Assembly (NCBI RefSeq): GCF_001305575.3
Contig: NZ_CP012373.2
Span: 2,170,001-2,234,000 of the forward strand
DNA: 64,000 nt
Reading direction: 5' to 3'
Origin: Beggiatoa leptomitoformis
GTDB taxonomy: Bacteria; Pseudomonadota; Gammaproteobacteria; Beggiatoales; Beggiatoaceae
Shown here: piece after piece, positions 29,545-41,155 of the stretch
Numbering within the stretch: the first letter of the stretch is position 1
How the letters are laid out: each line of letters opens with the position of its first letter
Position numbers and translations under genes: made by a program
The notes under the pieces: generated by a model
What the model saw: the letters and a program-made list of their open reading frames with translations, nothing else
Told to the model about the DNA's origin: nothing
Databases searched by the model: none

Positions 29545-31380
29545 ATGTGCGGTATTATTGGTGCGGTTGCAGAGCGTGACGTTGTTCCCATTTTGTTAGA
29601 AGGATTAAAACGATTAGAATATCGTGGGTATGACTCCGCTGGTGTCGCTATTATTGACTATCAAACACAAGGGCTTGCACGTCAGCGTGTCGTTGGAAAA
29701 GTCGATATTTTAGAATCTGCATTGCAGCAAAAATCCTTATATTCACCAACAGGTATTGCGCACACTCGTTGGGCAACACACGGAAAACCAACAGAGCAAA
29801 ACGCACATCCGCACATTTCCAAAGACATGATTGCTGTAGTACACAACGGCATCATTGAAAATCATCAAATATTACGCGCTTTTTTACAAGAAAAAGGTTA
29901 TATATTTACTTCTGAAACGGATACAGAAGTTGTCGCACATCTTATCCATTATTATACCGAGCAAGGTAAAGACGTACTCAATGCTTTTCGTGCGACCTTA
30001 AAACGTTTAGAAGGAAGCTATGCACTGGCCGTGATTAGCCCTTTGGCTTCTGGTCATGTATTTGCGTCCCGCCAAGGATGTCCTCTAGTCGTTGGTGTCG
30101 GGATTGGTGAATATTTTGTTGCTTCAGATGTTGCTGCTTTAATCCCAGTGACACAAAGAATTATTTATTTAGAGGATGGTGATATTGTTGATTTACAACG
30201 TGACCAACTCAGTATTACAACAATAACGGGTAAATCTTGTGAACGCCCCATTCATATTAGCCAGTTACAAGCGGACGCTGTTGAACGGGGTGAATTTCGT
30301 CATTACATGCTCAAAGAAATATTTGAACAACCGCGTGCGTTGGCAGAAACCTTGGAAGGACGTATCCACAATGACCAAGTGCTAGAAGCCGCTTTTGGCG
30401 CGAATGCTCACCAGTTATTAGATGAAATTTATGCAGTGCAAATTATCGCTTGTGGCACTAGTTATCATGCGGGGTTAGTTGCACGTTACTGGATAGAATC
30501 ACTTGCAAAACTTCCCTGTAGCGTGGAAATTGCGAGCGAGTTCCGCTATCGCCAACCCCTTCCCAATCCTAATGCCTTGGTTGTCTGTATTTCTCAGTCA
30601 GGTGAAACGGCGGATACATTGGCGGCATTACATGAAGCTAAACGGTTGGGCTTTGGACCTAGTTTAGCCATTTGTAATGTTCCAGAAAGTGCCTTAGCCC
30701 GAGCTGCTGATATGGTACTGATGACACGTGCAGGTCCAGAAATTGGCGTTGCTTCTACCAAAGCATTTACCACACAATTATTATGTTTGCTGATGTTGAC
30801 GGTTGTCTTGGGCAGACGAAACGGGACAATTTCAGAATTAGAAAAAGTCATTGTGCGTTCCATGCGTACATTACCTGAACAGCTTAATAAATTGTTATTG
30901 CTAAATGATACGATTAAACGATTGGCAGAAAAGTTTGCTGATAAACATCACACACTATTTTTGGGTAGAGGGGTACATTATCCTATTGCAATGGAAGGGG
31001 CATTAAAGCTAAAGGAAATTTCCTATATTCATGCAGAAGCCTATCCTGCAGGTGAGCTTAAGCACGGACCACTGGCATTGGTTGATGCAGACATGCCTGT
31101 TGTTGCGGTTGCGCCTAATGATAGTCTGCAAGAAAAGCTTAAATCTAATTTAGAGGAAGTTCATGCGCGCGGTGGACAATTGTTCATTTTCGCCAACCAT
31201 CGAGCCATTATGCAAGCTTCTAGTTTTGTAAACGTTATTGAATTAGGCGAAATCAACGAATACATTTCCCCAATTGCGTACACGATTCCTTTACAACTGC
31301 TTGCCTATCATGTTGCTTTAATACGTGGTACAGATGTCGATAAACCACGTAATTTAGCAAAATCGGTTACTGTTGAATAA
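29545..31380 (+). CDS. glmS: Glutamine--fructose-6-phosphate aminotransferase
   Basis: GlmS makes glucosamine-6-phosphate from fructose-6-phosphate and glutamine, the first step to UDP-GlcNAc for peptidoglycan and surface glycans. The mature N-terminus after Met is CGIIGAVAERD with nucleophile Cys; 'GIAHTRWATHGKPT' follows near residue 71, and two SIS domains contain 'IACGTSYHAG', 'CISQSGETADTLAAL' and the end 'PRNLAKSVTVE'. I choose the start at 29545 (AAGGA site at 29530-29534) because the catalytic Cys must be residue 2; the open frame reaches back into the insertion sequence. The 611-residue length is normal. Any original promoter further than 71 nt upstream has been separated by the insertion. 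Confidence 0.98.
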   Translation: MCGIIGAVAERDVVPILLEGLKRLEYRGYDSAGVAIIDYQTQGLARQRVVGKVDILESALQQKSLYSPTGIAHTRWATHGKPTEQNAHPHISKDMIAVVHNGIIENHQILRAFLQEKGYIFTSETDTEVVAHLIHYYTEQGKDVLNAFRATLKRLEGSYALAVISPLASGHVFASRQGCPLVVGVGIGEYFVASDVAALIPVTQRIIYLEDGDIVDLQRDQLSITTITGKSCERPIHISQLQADAVERGEFRHYMLKEIFEQPRALAETLEGRIHNDQVLEAAFGANAHQLLDEIYAVQIIACGTSYHAGLVARYWIESLAKLPCSVEIASEFRYRQPLPNPNALVVCISQSGETADTLAALHEAKRLGFGPSLAICNVPESALARAADMVLMTRAGPEIGVASTKAFTTQLLCLLMLTVVLGRRNGTISELEKVIVRSMRTLPEQLNKLLLLNDTIKRLAEKFADKHHTLFLGRGVHYPIAMEGALKLKEISYIHAEAYPAGELKHGPLALVDADMPVVAVAPNDSLQEKLKSNLEEVHARGGQLFIFANHRAIMQASSFVNVIELGEINEYISPIAYTIPLQLLAYHVALIRGTDVDKPRNLAKSVTVE

Positions 31381-31509
31381 AAATATCAATTTTAGAAAGT
31401 ATTTTCATTTTTTATCTTATTAGTCAAGATATTACTCACAATGAGCAACGAAAATAACCGCATCAAGGAATAACTAAAACATCAAAAATCATTTAATGCA
31501 TTTAAACTA

Positions 31510-31538
31510 TTCCCAATTAGACCAAATCTACTTATAAT
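31510..31538 (+). promoter_or_regulatory. Candidate sigma-70 promoter upstream of a possible small RNA
   Basis: TTCCCA at 31510-31515 and a perfect TATAAT at 31533-31538 with a 17-nt spacer. The -10 box lies inside the arm of a 10-bp inverted repeat, so binding of a dimeric regulator or an RNA structure could control it. An intrinsic terminator lies about 165 nt downstream of the expected start. Confidence 0.4.
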
Positions 31539-31681
31539 GACGAGCTGATTTGGGACGTAATTGGTCATTATAATCCACACACAATCCTGACTTAATTACT
31601 GTGGATTGTTGTTTTGCACAAAAATAATAAAAAATTGATTTAGAAAGTAACAAGAGAGTACTAAGAACAACTATATTGTTC

Positions 31682-31709
31682 GGATTTTGTGATAAAAAAA
31701 TCCTTTTTT
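31682..31709 (+). terminator. Intrinsic terminator before the atp promoter
   Basis: A 7-bp stem GGATTTT/AAAATCC with an 8-nt loop followed directly by T6. It may end glmS readthrough or a small RNA starting near 31545; 21 nt further on begins the -35 box of the atp promoter candidate. Confidence 0.6.
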
Positions 31710-31730
31710 AGAAAAGTATGAAAAACATAG

Positions 31731-31759
31731 TTGACCCCCCTCTTGTGTCCCATTATCAT
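31731..31759 (+). promoter_or_regulatory. Candidate sigma-70 promoter of the atp operon
   Basis: TTGACC at 31731-31736 and TATCAT at 31754-31759 with a 17-nt spacer, each one mismatch from consensus. It would give a leader of about 105 nt before atpI. It lies just after a terminator, which supports a new transcription start. Confidence 0.55.
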
Positions 31760-31871
31760 ACAGCCTTGCTTAACACATGCCTAAGAATTAAATCAATAAA
31801 AAAATTAGGGCAATCAATGATTTTATATGTTCATAAAATCTCTCCATATTGCTGACAGAATTATAATTTGA

Positions 31872-32279
31872 ATGAATGAACAAGTGTCCTCTATACACCC
31901 ACCGTTAAGCGATACGGGTGCGCGAAAAGTTTTGCGTGTACAAACCCTGCTTATTTCGGGAATAACGCTTGTTTTTTATTTTGGCTTCGGACAAGCAGAA
32001 GCCTTAGCTGCCCTTTACGGTGGTTTTATTGTGTTGTTCAACGTGTGGATAACCCACCGTCGTCTGCAAACTGCGCTAGAACTCGCAAAAGTAGCACCAG
32101 GAAAAGAAGTTGTCGCATTATATGCAGGCGCAATTCAACGTTTCGTTGCAACATTGATCTTTTTTGGTTTAGGAATGGGATGGTTACAATTATCACCTGT
32201 TCCCATGCTCGTGACATTTGCAGTTGCACAAATAGGTTATGCCGTTGGACATGTTATTCGTTCAAAACCGATTTCTTAA
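31872..32279 (+). CDS. atpI: ATP synthase subunit I
   Basis: AtpI is a small membrane protein thought to help assemble the c ring, and is the usual first gene of the operon. The 135-residue product has four hydrophobic segments (about 25-42, 45-62, 80-100, 103-122) and the pattern 'ALYGGFIVLFNVWITHRRL' typical of the family. It precedes atpB by 24 nt. Confidence 0.88.
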   Translation: MNEQVSSIHPPLSDTGARKVLRVQTLLISGITLVFYFGFGQAEALAALYGGFIVLFNVWITHRRLQTALELAKVAPGKEVVALYAGAIQRFVATLIFFGLGMGWLQLSPVPMLVTFAVAQIGYAVGHVIRSKPIS

Positions 32280-32291
32280 TTTAATTTTTAG

Positions 32292-33116
<825 letters not shown>

Positions 33117-33138
33117 ATAATACGTTCCGTCGTCTTAA

Positions 33139-33170
33139 CCATTGGTGAGTATTTTAATACTTACAAATGG
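33139..33170 (+). promoter_or_regulatory. Intercistronic hairpin between atpB and atpE
   Basis: Arms of 15 nt (33139-33153 and 33156-33170) pair at 13 positions plus one possible G-T, around a 2-nt TT turn; an A/T-rich stretch follows, but not a clean T tract. In the ATP synthase operon the c subunit is needed in many more copies than a, and structures upstream of atpE are known in E. coli to raise its translation. A role in mRNA processing, stability or partial termination is inferred. Confidence 0.5.
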
Positions 33171-33230
33171 AAAATTTTTAATTTTTAACTATTTTTCTTT
33201 AACATTCACTATTTTAAGGAGATATTTCAC

Positions 33231-33524
33231 ATGACACCTGACATCATTGCTCAAATTGGTTCTGTTTATGCCAACACAGTGTTAGTCGTCGGTTTTATTT
33301 TAGCAGCAGGTGTGTTTGCTTCTGCATTTGGTTGGGCAATTATTTGTTCTAAATACTTAGAAGGGATTGCCAGACAACCTGAAATGAGAGCGCAATTAAT
33401 TGGTCAAATGTTATTTAGTGGTGGTTTGATGGAAGCGTTCCCCATGATTGGTTTGGGTATCGCCATGTTCTTCACTTTTGCAAACCCGTTCGCTGCTTCC
33501 TTACGTGCCGCGATTGGTGGTTAA
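33231..33524 (+). CDS. atpE: ATP synthase Fo subunit c, Glu carboxylate type
   Basis: A 97-residue hairpin of two membrane helices that builds the rotor ring. The polar loop 'KYLEGIARQPEMRAQL' is conserved. The ion-binding carboxylate is Glu68 in 'GLMEAFPMIG', where E. coli has Asp61. The first helix has an unusual glycine region, 'GVFASAFGWAIICS', with Trp35 at the place of E. coli Ile28 and several glycines replaced. Gln and Ser ligands used by sodium-type rings are absent (Trp35, Ala69), so the ring should carry protons. An AAGGAG site lies just upstream. Confidence 0.95.
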   Translation: MTPDIIAQIGSVYANTVLVVGFILAAGVFASAFGWAIICSKYLEGIARQPEMRAQLIGQMLFSGGLMEAFPMIGLGIAMFFTFANPFAASLRAAIGG

Positions 33525-33572
33525 TTTAAACCTCCAATTCCCCTATTACTTAAAAAGTTGGGAGCTTAGCGT

Positions 33573-34043
33573 ATGAGTATTACAGCGACCCTCTTTGGAC
33601 AGATGATCACGTTTGGCGTGTTAGTCTGGTTCGTGATGCGTTATCTGTGGACACCGATGATTCAGATGCTTGAGCAAAGAAATGCGCAAATAGCAGATGG
33701 ATTAGCTTCCGCAGAACGTGGTAAACACGAACTAGAGTTAGCCTCACAACGTGCCGCAGACCGTCTTCGTGAAGCGAAGCAACAAGCGGCCGACATTGTG
33801 GCTCACGCGAACAAACAAGCTGATTTAGTTGTCGAAGAGTCTAAGGAAAAAGCGCGCTTAGAAGGTCAGCGTCAACTTGAAGCCGCACAGGCTGAAATTG
33901 AGCAAGAAAGAAGTCGTGCTCGTGAACAATTGCGTGAAGAAGTTGTGAGCTTGTCCATTGCATGTGCAGAAAAAGTCTTAGCACGTGAAATCAATGCGGC
34001 GAACCATAGCGAATTCATTGCTCAAATGATTAAACAGCTATAG
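33573..34043 (+). CDS. atpF: ATP synthase Fo subunit b
   Basis: The peripheral stalk subunit: one N-terminal membrane helix ('[18 protein letters not shown]', residues about 8-25) and a long charged helix that dimerises and reaches F1. The 156-residue length and the beginning '[14 protein letters not shown]' fit the proteobacterial family. It lies between atpE and atpH as usual. Confidence 0.96.
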   Translation: MSITATLFGQMITFGVLVWFVMRYLWTPMIQMLEQRNAQIADGLASAERGKHELELASQRAADRLREAKQQAADIVAHANKQADLVVEESKEKARLEGQRQLEAAQAEIEQERSRAREQLREEVVSLSIACAEKVLAREINAANHSEFIAQMIKQL

Positions 34044-34053
34044 GCAGTGAGTT

Positions 34054-34590
34054 ATGGCAGAATTTGCAACTCTAGCACGTCCTTACGCGGAAGCAGTGCT
34101 TGGTCTTGCCAAAGCGTCAGGTGATTTTACCCAATGGTCTGACAATTTGCGCTTGTTGACTATGATAGTTAAGGATTCTGCAATTGCAGTGGTCATTGCC
34201 AACCCACGCGTCGAAAAATCCGTTTTAATTAGCTTGTTGTTGGATGTATGTGCAGACAAGATTGGTGATGAAGCTCAAAATTTGGTTAAAGTTTTGATCG
34301 ATAATAATCGCTTGTCTATTGTGCCTTACATTGCGCAAGAGTATGAATTACTCAAAGCCCAACAGCAAGGTTATGAAACGGTGGAGTTAATCTCCGCTTT
34401 CCCCGTTACCGAACCCCAAGAACAAGAATTATCATCTGTACTAAAAAAACAGTTAGATAAGACAGTTAATATCAGCGTAAGAATTGATGAATCGCTGATG
34501 GGGGGCTGGTTAGTGCGTGTGGGTGATCAAGTTATTGATGCCTCTGTTAAGGGTCGTCTGCAACAATTAGCCACTGAATTGCGTCGTTAA
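34054..34590 (+). CDS. atpH: ATP synthase F1 subunit delta
   Basis: A 178-residue subunit that joins the b stalk to the top of F1. The N-terminal helical domain begins 'FATLARPYAEAVLGLAK', and the C-terminal 'SLMGGWLVRVGDQVIDASVKG' block near residue 150 is the family signature. It is 10 nt after atpF and 15 nt before atpA. Confidence 0.96.
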   Translation: MAEFATLARPYAEAVLGLAKASGDFTQWSDNLRLLTMIVKDSAIAVVIANPRVEKSVLISLLLDVCADKIGDEAQNLVKVLIDNNRLSIVPYIAQEYELLKAQQQGYETVELISAFPVTEPQEQELSSVLKKQLDKTVNISVRIDESLMGGWLVRVGDQVIDASVKGRLQQLATELRR

Positions 34591-34605
34591 AGCGAGAAAG
34601 AACAC

Positions 34606-36156
34606 ATGCAGAAGATGCAGCTTAATCCCTCTGAAATCAGTGATCTGATTAAACAAAAAATTCAAAGCTACAACCTCGTAACTGAAGGTCGTAGTGAAGG
34701 TACTATCGTCAGCATTACTGACGGGATCGTGCGTATTCACGGTCTTGCTGATGCTGTGTATGGTGAAATGTTAGAGCTTCCCAGCGGTTCTTATGGGATG
34801 GCATTGAACCTTGAGCGTGATTCTGTTGGTGCAGTGGTGTTAGGACCTTATGAGCATTTGTCCGAAGGTGACACCGTTAAATGTACTGGTCGCGTGTTAG
34901 AAGTTCCTGTAGGACCCGCATTGTTAGGACGCGTCGTCAACTCTTTAGGACAACCATTAGATGGTAAAGGTCCTATCGATACACAGTTAAGTTCTCCTAT
35001 CGAACGTATTGCGCCTGGCGTTATTACTCGTCAATCTGTTAGCCAACCTTTACAAACAGGTTTAAAGGCGATTGACGCAATGGTTCCTGTTGGACGTGGG
35101 CAACGTGAGTTAATCATTGGCGATCGTCAAACGGGTAAAACAGCTGTTGCCGTTGATGCTATCATCAATCAAAAAGGCACGGGTGTTAAATGTATCTACG
35201 TAGCAATTGGACAAAAAGCGTCCTCTGTAGCCAACGTTGTACGTAAACTAGAAGAGCATGGCGCGTTAGAACACACCATTGTTATTTCCGCCTCTGCTTC
35301 AGATACCGCCGCATTACAATTTATTGCACCTTATGCGGGTTGTTCGATGGGTGAGTATTTCCGTGATCGTGGTGAAGACGCATTGATTGTTTATGATGAC
35401 TTGACCAAGCAGGCTTGGGCATATCGTCAAGTATCCTTGTTATTGCGTCGTCCTCCTGGACGTGAAGCCTATCCTGGTGATGTATTCTATTTGCATTCTC
35501 GTTTACTCGAACGTGCGTCTCGCTTAAATGCAGACTATGTTGAAAAAATCACCAATGGTGAAGTAAAAGGTAAAACGGGTTCTTTAACTGCTTTACCCAT
35601 TATTGAAACCCAAGCAGGTGATGTGTCTGCTTTCGTACCTACCAACGTAATTTCTATTACTGACGGACAAATTTACTTAGAGACTGATTTATTTAACTCT
35701 GGTATTCGTCCTGCTATTAATGCTGGTTTATCTGTGTCCCGTGTTGGTGGTGCAGCCCAAACCAAGATTATTAAGAAATTAGGCGGTGGTATCCGTTTAA
35801 GCCTTGCACAATACCGTGAGTTAGCCGCATTCGCTCAGTTTGCCTCTGATTTAGATGACAGTACCCGCAAACAGATTGAACGTGGTCAACGTGTTACGGA
35901 ATTAATGAAGCAAAAACAATACTCTCCCTTGAGTGTTGCGGAAATGGCTGTCTCTTTGTATGCCGCTAATGAAGGCTACTTAGACGATGTACCCGTGAAG
36001 AAAGTGGTCGATTTTGAAAAATCCTTGCACATCTATATGAAAAATAATCAAGCTAAGTTATTGGCTGATATTAATGCAACGGGTGATTATACCGACAATA
36101 CTGCCGCGAGTTTCAAAGCCGCCTTACAAGACTTCAAGGCTAATCATACGTGGTAA
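34606..36156 (+). CDS. atpA: ATP synthase F1 subunit alpha
   Basis: The non-catalytic nucleotide-binding subunit. The 516-residue protein has the P-loop '[15 protein letters not shown]' near residue 170 and the family signature '[17 protein letters not shown]' near 366. ATG 34606 has a GAGAAAG site five nt upstream; an in-frame ATG at 34615 (MQLNPSEIS) matches the E. coli N-terminus better, so the first three residues are uncertain. Confidence 0.97.
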   Translation: MQKMQLNPSEISDLIKQKIQSYNLVTEGRSEGTIVSITDGIVRIHGLADAVYGEMLELPSGSYGMALNLERDSVGAVVLGPYEHLSEGDTVKCTGRVLEVPVGPALLGRVVNSLGQPLDGKGPIDTQLSSPIERIAPGVITRQSVSQPLQTGLKAIDAMVPVGRGQRELIIGDRQTGKTAVAVDAIINQKGTGVKCIYVAIGQKASSVANVVRKLEEHGALEHTIVISASASDTAALQFIAPYAGCSMGEYFRDRGEDALIVYDDLTKQAWAYRQVSLLLRRPPGREAYPGDVFYLHSRLLERASRLNADYVEKITNGEVKGKTGSLTALPIIETQAGDVSAFVPTNVISITDGQIYLETDLFNSGIRPAINAGLSVSRVGGAAQTKIIKKLGGGIRLSLAQYRELAAFAQFASDLDDSTRKQIERGQRVTELMKQKQYSPLSVAEMAVSLYAANEGYLDDVPVKKVVDFEKSLHIYMKNNQAKLLADINATGDYTDNTAASFKAALQDFKANHTW

Positions 36157-36230
36157 AACGGCGATGAGGGTGATTAGTATTTATCACCCTTATCCTGTTC
36201 ATCATCTACCTTTTACCAAGAGTCTTCGTT

Positions 36231-37094
36231 ATGGCAGGTAGCAAAGAGATACGCAATAAGATTAAGAGTATTAAAAATACGCAAAAAATTACCCGTGCGA
36301 TGGAAATGGTCGCCGCCAGTAAGATGCGTAAAGCGCAGGATAGAATGCGTAAATCTCGCCCCTATACAGAAAAAATTCGCTCTGTTATTGGGCATTTAGC
36401 GCAGGCACACCCTGACTATAAGCATTCTTTTATGGTTGATCGTCCTGTCAAGCGTGTTGGCGTGGTGATTGTGTCCTCTGATCGGGGATTGTGTGGTGGT
36501 TTGAATACTAATTTATTTAAGACAACATTGTCAGCCTTAAAAACATGGCAAGCTGATGGTATTGCAGTTGATATATGTCCTATTGGCAATAAAGGCAGTG
36601 GTTTTTTTAAACGGATTGGTGGCAACATCGTTGCACAAGCAACACATTTAGGGGATGCACCCTCTCTTGAGGATTTAATTGGCTTAGTTAAAGTCATGTT
36701 GGATGCTTATAACAGTGGCACTATAGATCGTCTATATATCGTCTATAACCGTTTTGTTAATACAATGACCCAATCTCCACAAGTGCAACAGTTGTTGCCA
36801 ATTCATGCGGGAGAAGGTGATAAATTAGAACGGCATAGCTGGGATTATCTGTATGAGCCTAGCGCACCCGAAGTTGTGGATGCACTGTTGATGCGTTATA
36901 TCGAATCACTGGTTTATCAAGGTGTGGTGGAAAACATCGCATGTGAGCAAGCCGCGCGAATGGTTGCAATGAAGAGCGCGTCGGATAACGCAGGTAATTT
37001 GATTAATGAACTCCAACTGGTTTACAACAAAGCCCGTCAAGCCGCTATTACGCAAGAAATTTCCGAAATTGTGGCAGGTGCTGCAGCGGTTTAA
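36231..37094 (+). CDS. atpG: ATP synthase F1 subunit gamma
   Basis: The central rotor shaft. The 287-residue protein starts '[20 protein letters not shown]' and ends with '[22 protein letters not shown]', the two helices that form the coiled-coil in the alpha3beta3 core. '[16 protein letters not shown]' near residue 82 is also diagnostic. Normal length and position. Confidence 0.97.
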   Translation: MAGSKEIRNKIKSIKNTQKITRAMEMVAASKMRKAQDRMRKSRPYTEKIRSVIGHLAQAHPDYKHSFMVDRPVKRVGVVIVSSDRGLCGGLNTNLFKTTLSALKTWQADGIAVDICPIGNKGSGFFKRIGGNIVAQATHLGDAPSLEDLIGLVKVMLDAYNSGTIDRLYIVYNRFVNTMTQSPQVQQLLPIHAGEGDKLERHSWDYLYEPSAPEVVDALLMRYIESLVYQGVVENIACEQAARMVAMKSASDNAGNLINELQLVYNKARQAAITQEISEIVAGAAAV

Positions 37095-37158
37095 CCAGTC
37101 ACGGTAAGCAATGCTTACTGAAAACTGCGTATAGAATACTCGCAATTTAAAGATATGA

Positions 37159-38550
<1,392 letters not shown>

Positions 38551-38614
38551 GCAGTGTACGGTTATTGACCGTTAATCTGTCGATAACCGCCCTCTGGTTA
38601 CTGAGGAGCTTAGA

Positions 38615-39034
38615 ATGACAATGACCATTCACATTAATATAGTAAGTGCTGAATCTGATTTATATTCAGGGCTGGCTACAATGGTGATCGCCCCCGCCGT
38701 TATGGGTGATGTGGGTGTAACCCCTCGTCATGCTCCTTTATTGAGTCCGTTACGTGCAGGTGAAGTACGGGTCAAAAAAGAAGATGGCACAGAGGAAGGT
38801 TTTTATGTGTCGGGTGGTATGCTTGAAGTTCAACCACATATGATCACTGTATTAGCGGATACCGCGTTACGTGCGAAAGATTTGGATGAAGCAGCCGCCT
38901 TAGAAGCAAAACAACGTGCTGAAAAGCTGTTGGCAGATAAAAAATCGGATATTGATTATTCTCGTGCTCAAGCCGAGTTAAGCGAGGCGATGGCACAACT
39001 GCAAGCTATTCAACGCTTGCGGGGTAGACGATAA
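38615..39034 (+). CDS. atpC: ATP synthase F1 subunit epsilon
   Basis: A 139-residue subunit with an N-terminal beta-sandwich ('[20 protein letters not shown]', '[20 protein letters not shown]') and two C-terminal helices that can inhibit ATP hydrolysis. The last gene of the operon; a terminator follows 8 nt after its stop. Confidence 0.96.
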   Translation: MTMTIHINIVSAESDLYSGLATMVIAPAVMGDVGVTPRHAPLLSPLRAGEVRVKKEDGTEEGFYVSGGMLEVQPHMITVLADTALRAKDLDEAAALEAKQRAEKLLADKKSDIDYSRAQAELSEAMAQLQAIQRLRGRR

Positions 39035-39041
39035 TATTTGT

Positions 39042-39072
39042 CCCTTTCTCTATAATGGAGAAAGGGGTTTTT
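39042..39072 (+). terminator. Intrinsic terminator of the atp operon
   Basis: A 9-bp stem CCCTTTCTC / GAGAAAGGG with a TATAATG loop, followed by G and a T5 tract. Perfect pairing and position make this a confident Rho-independent terminator. Confidence 0.9.
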
Positions 39073-39130
39073 ATTCCTTAACAAATGTATCAATAGATAC
39101 ATCCTCTTTTAAATCCCCCTAAACAACTTG

Positions 39131-41155
39131 TTATAAACTTGACAACGCGATAGCGTGCTTCTTCATTTTTCGATAAAGCGTGTTACGACTCATTTTTAAG
39201 CTCACCGCAGTATTCGTGATATTCCAGCGATGATGCTCTAATGTTTGTAAGATAACATTTTTTTCTGCTGAATCTAAATCAGGAATATCTGTTGTTGATG
39301 GCGGTTGAACACGTGAAACGGCAGGTGTTGTAATACTGGAGTGCGGTACTGTGTTGGACATGTCCGCAACATCAATAAGCGATGTACGCAAAGAGAGAAG
39401 CGGTCTACAGGTAATTTCTGGTGGTAAATCATGACGTGTGACCAGATTTCCTGTTTGTAGTGCTAACGCCGTGCGAATAACATTACGCAATTGGCGGATA
39501 TTACCCGGCCAGTTATAACTTGCTAATAACTCAAAAGCTTCAGCTTCTATCTCTATGGCCTCATTTTCTGTATTTTCAGCCGCTAGCGCGCAATGGATTA
39601 GCGAATCAATATCAGTACGTTCGCGTAGTGAGGGTAAGGTTAGCGTAATGCCATTGAGCCGATAATATAAATCTTCACGAAAAGCACCTTCTGCAATCAG
39701 TCTTGGCAAATTGTGATGTGTTGCACTGACAACAGTAAGATCAATCGCAATAGGTACTTCACTTCCTAGTGGTAATACTTCTTTTTCTTCTAATACCCGT
39801 AACAGTCGAGTTTGAAGTGTTAAAGGCATATCGCCAATTTCATCTAAAAACAGTGTTCCACCATGTGATTGTAGAATTTTGCCACGCATCCCTTCACGTC
39901 GCGCGCCTGTAAACGCGCCATGTTTATAACCAAACAATTCGCTTTCGATTAATGATTCTGGAATTGCCGCACAGTTTAAGGCAACAAAAGATTTATGTCT
40001 GCGTTGGCTAGCTTCGTGAATGGCTTTTGCAAGGGCTTCTTTGCCTGTTCCTGTTTCCCCTTGTAAGAGGATAGGAATATTTTTATTCATTACCTTTTGT
40101 GCATACCGTACGTTAAAAGCCATACTTGGGTCTTTACCCGCTAAAGCTTCTAATGTCATGCATAAGGGCATTTGTGTTGTCGGAATCCGTTGAATGCTCG
40201 TGCTAGGAACACTACGACGTTTAGGAAATTGTAGCTGGGTATGATAAGGATGTCCGTGTTGAGCATCGTAAACCAGTTGTAGCCCATTTGGTTGACGATT
40301 TGTATAAGTCATTAGTAATGTTAAACTTGTTGTAAATAACTCACTAATGTTTTTACCAATAAATTCAGTTCTATTTTTATTAAAATAATGCACAGCGTTT
40401 TGATTAGCTGCGATAACATGTCCAGCTTCATCAATAGCAAGTAGGCCTTCTGTTACATGTCCGATATAGTAAGACTTTGGATGGAAATGTAAAATCCAAT
40501 GGTGTTGACATTGACGAATGAAGCCAAAGTTCTCAATTTGACGAGCGGAAATATTAACCAAAGCCGCTGTATGACGGTGGCTTTCTCGAGAGTCTTGCGC
40601 ACTGGTTGAGGAGACATCCAACACGGCGAGTAAATCACCTTGCGCATCAAAAATAGGGGCAGCAGAACACGTTAGAATAGTGTGAGAGGTGCGGAAATGT
40701 TCCTCACGACAAACAATAACGGGAGATTTTTCATAAAGACATGTACCAATCCCATTGGTTCCTTCTTTTTCTTCCGTCCAAATAGCCCCCGGTAATAAGC
40801 CTGAGCGATTAAAATATTCTGTGAGCGTTGGGTCGCCAACATAATTGACAATAATACCATCGCTATTCGTTAGGATAACTGAATATCCTGAACCAACAAT
40901 GCGTTGATATAACTGAGCCATTTCTTCTTTGGCGAAGTCACCTAACAATTCATCAATGCGTTCACGATGGTCTGTTAGTTCTGCATGTTCAATAATCAGT
41001 GGCTTCCGTGGTGCTTCTGGGTCTATACGATAACTTTGGACGCATCTTTCCCACGAGCGGGCAATTTGTGCCTCCAGTTTTTCTGTAAGACCTTGTTTAT
41101 CTATATTGGAATAGATTTGTTGAACATGGTGGTGAGTAACTGCATCAAATATCAT
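39131..41155 (-). CDS. Sigma-54-dependent transcriptional activator, AcoR type (GAF-PAS-AAA-Fis)
   Basis: A bacterial enhancer-binding protein. The N-terminal 300 residues hold a GAF-like sensor ('GIGTCLYEKSPVIVCREEHF' and 'HTILTCSAAPIFDAQGDLLA' patches) and a PAS-like segment; the AAA+ domain has GETGTGKE, an intact GAFTGA loop ('HGAFTGARREG') and 'GGTLFLDEIGD'; the end is a Fis-type helix-turn-helix ('NITNTAVSLKMSRNTLYRKM'). Close relatives activate acetoin or alcohol oxidation genes, but no such genes are near, so the target is unknown. I choose ATG 41155 because AGGGG and AGG lie just upstream; the ATG at 41215 has no ribosome site and adds 20 residues. Confidence 0.9.
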   Translation of the reverse strand: MIFDAVTHHHVQQIYSNIDKQGLTEKLEAQIARSWERCVQSYRIDPEAPRKPLIIEHAELTDHRERIDELLGDFAKEEMAQLYQRIVGSGYSVILTNSDGIIVNYVGDPTLTEYFNRSGLLPGAIWTEEKEGTNGIGTCLYEKSPVIVCREEHFRTSHTILTCSAAPIFDAQGDLLAVLDVSSTSAQDSRESHRHTAALVNISARQIENFGFIRQCQHHWILHFHPKSYYIGHVTEGLLAIDEAGHVIAANQNAVHYFNKNRTEFIGKNISELFTTSLTLLMTYTNRQPNGLQLVYDAQHGHPYHTQLQFPKRRSVPSTSIQRIPTTQMPLCMTLEALAGKDPSMAFNVRYAQKVMNKNIPILLQGETGTGKEALAKAIHEASQRRHKSFVALNCAAIPESLIESELFGYKHGAFTGARREGMRGKILQSHGGTLFLDEIGDMPLTLQTRLLRVLEEKEVLPLGSEVPIAIDLTVVSATHHNLPRLIAEGAFREDLYYRLNGITLTLPSLRERTDIDSLIHCALAAENTENEAIEIEAEAFELLASYNWPGNIRQLRNVIRTALALQTGNLVTRHDLPPEITCRPLLSLRTSLIDVADMSNTVPHSSITTPAVSRVQPPSTTDIPDLDSAEKNVILQTLEHHRWNITNTAVSLKMSRNTLYRKMKKHAIALSSL

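Larger units (their letters stand above)
31381..31871. other. 490-bp non-coding region with nested dyads between glmS and atpI
   Basis: No convincing reading frame. The first 120 nt are plain AT-rich sequence. From 31510 to 31709 it holds a promoter candidate, three overlapping inverted repeats (CCAAATC 31522-31528 with GATTTGG 31547-31553; TTATAATGAC 31532-31541 with GTCATTATAA 31564-31573; AATCCACA 31572-31579 with TGTGGATT 31600-31607) and an intrinsic terminator at 31682-31709. A second promoter candidate at 31731 probably serves the atp operon. No tRNA was recognised. Confidence 0.6.

Noticed and set aside
31381-31871. tRNA or 6S RNA in the glmS-atpI gap
   Set aside because: No cloverleaf or long 6S-like rod could be drawn; only short hairpins are seen.
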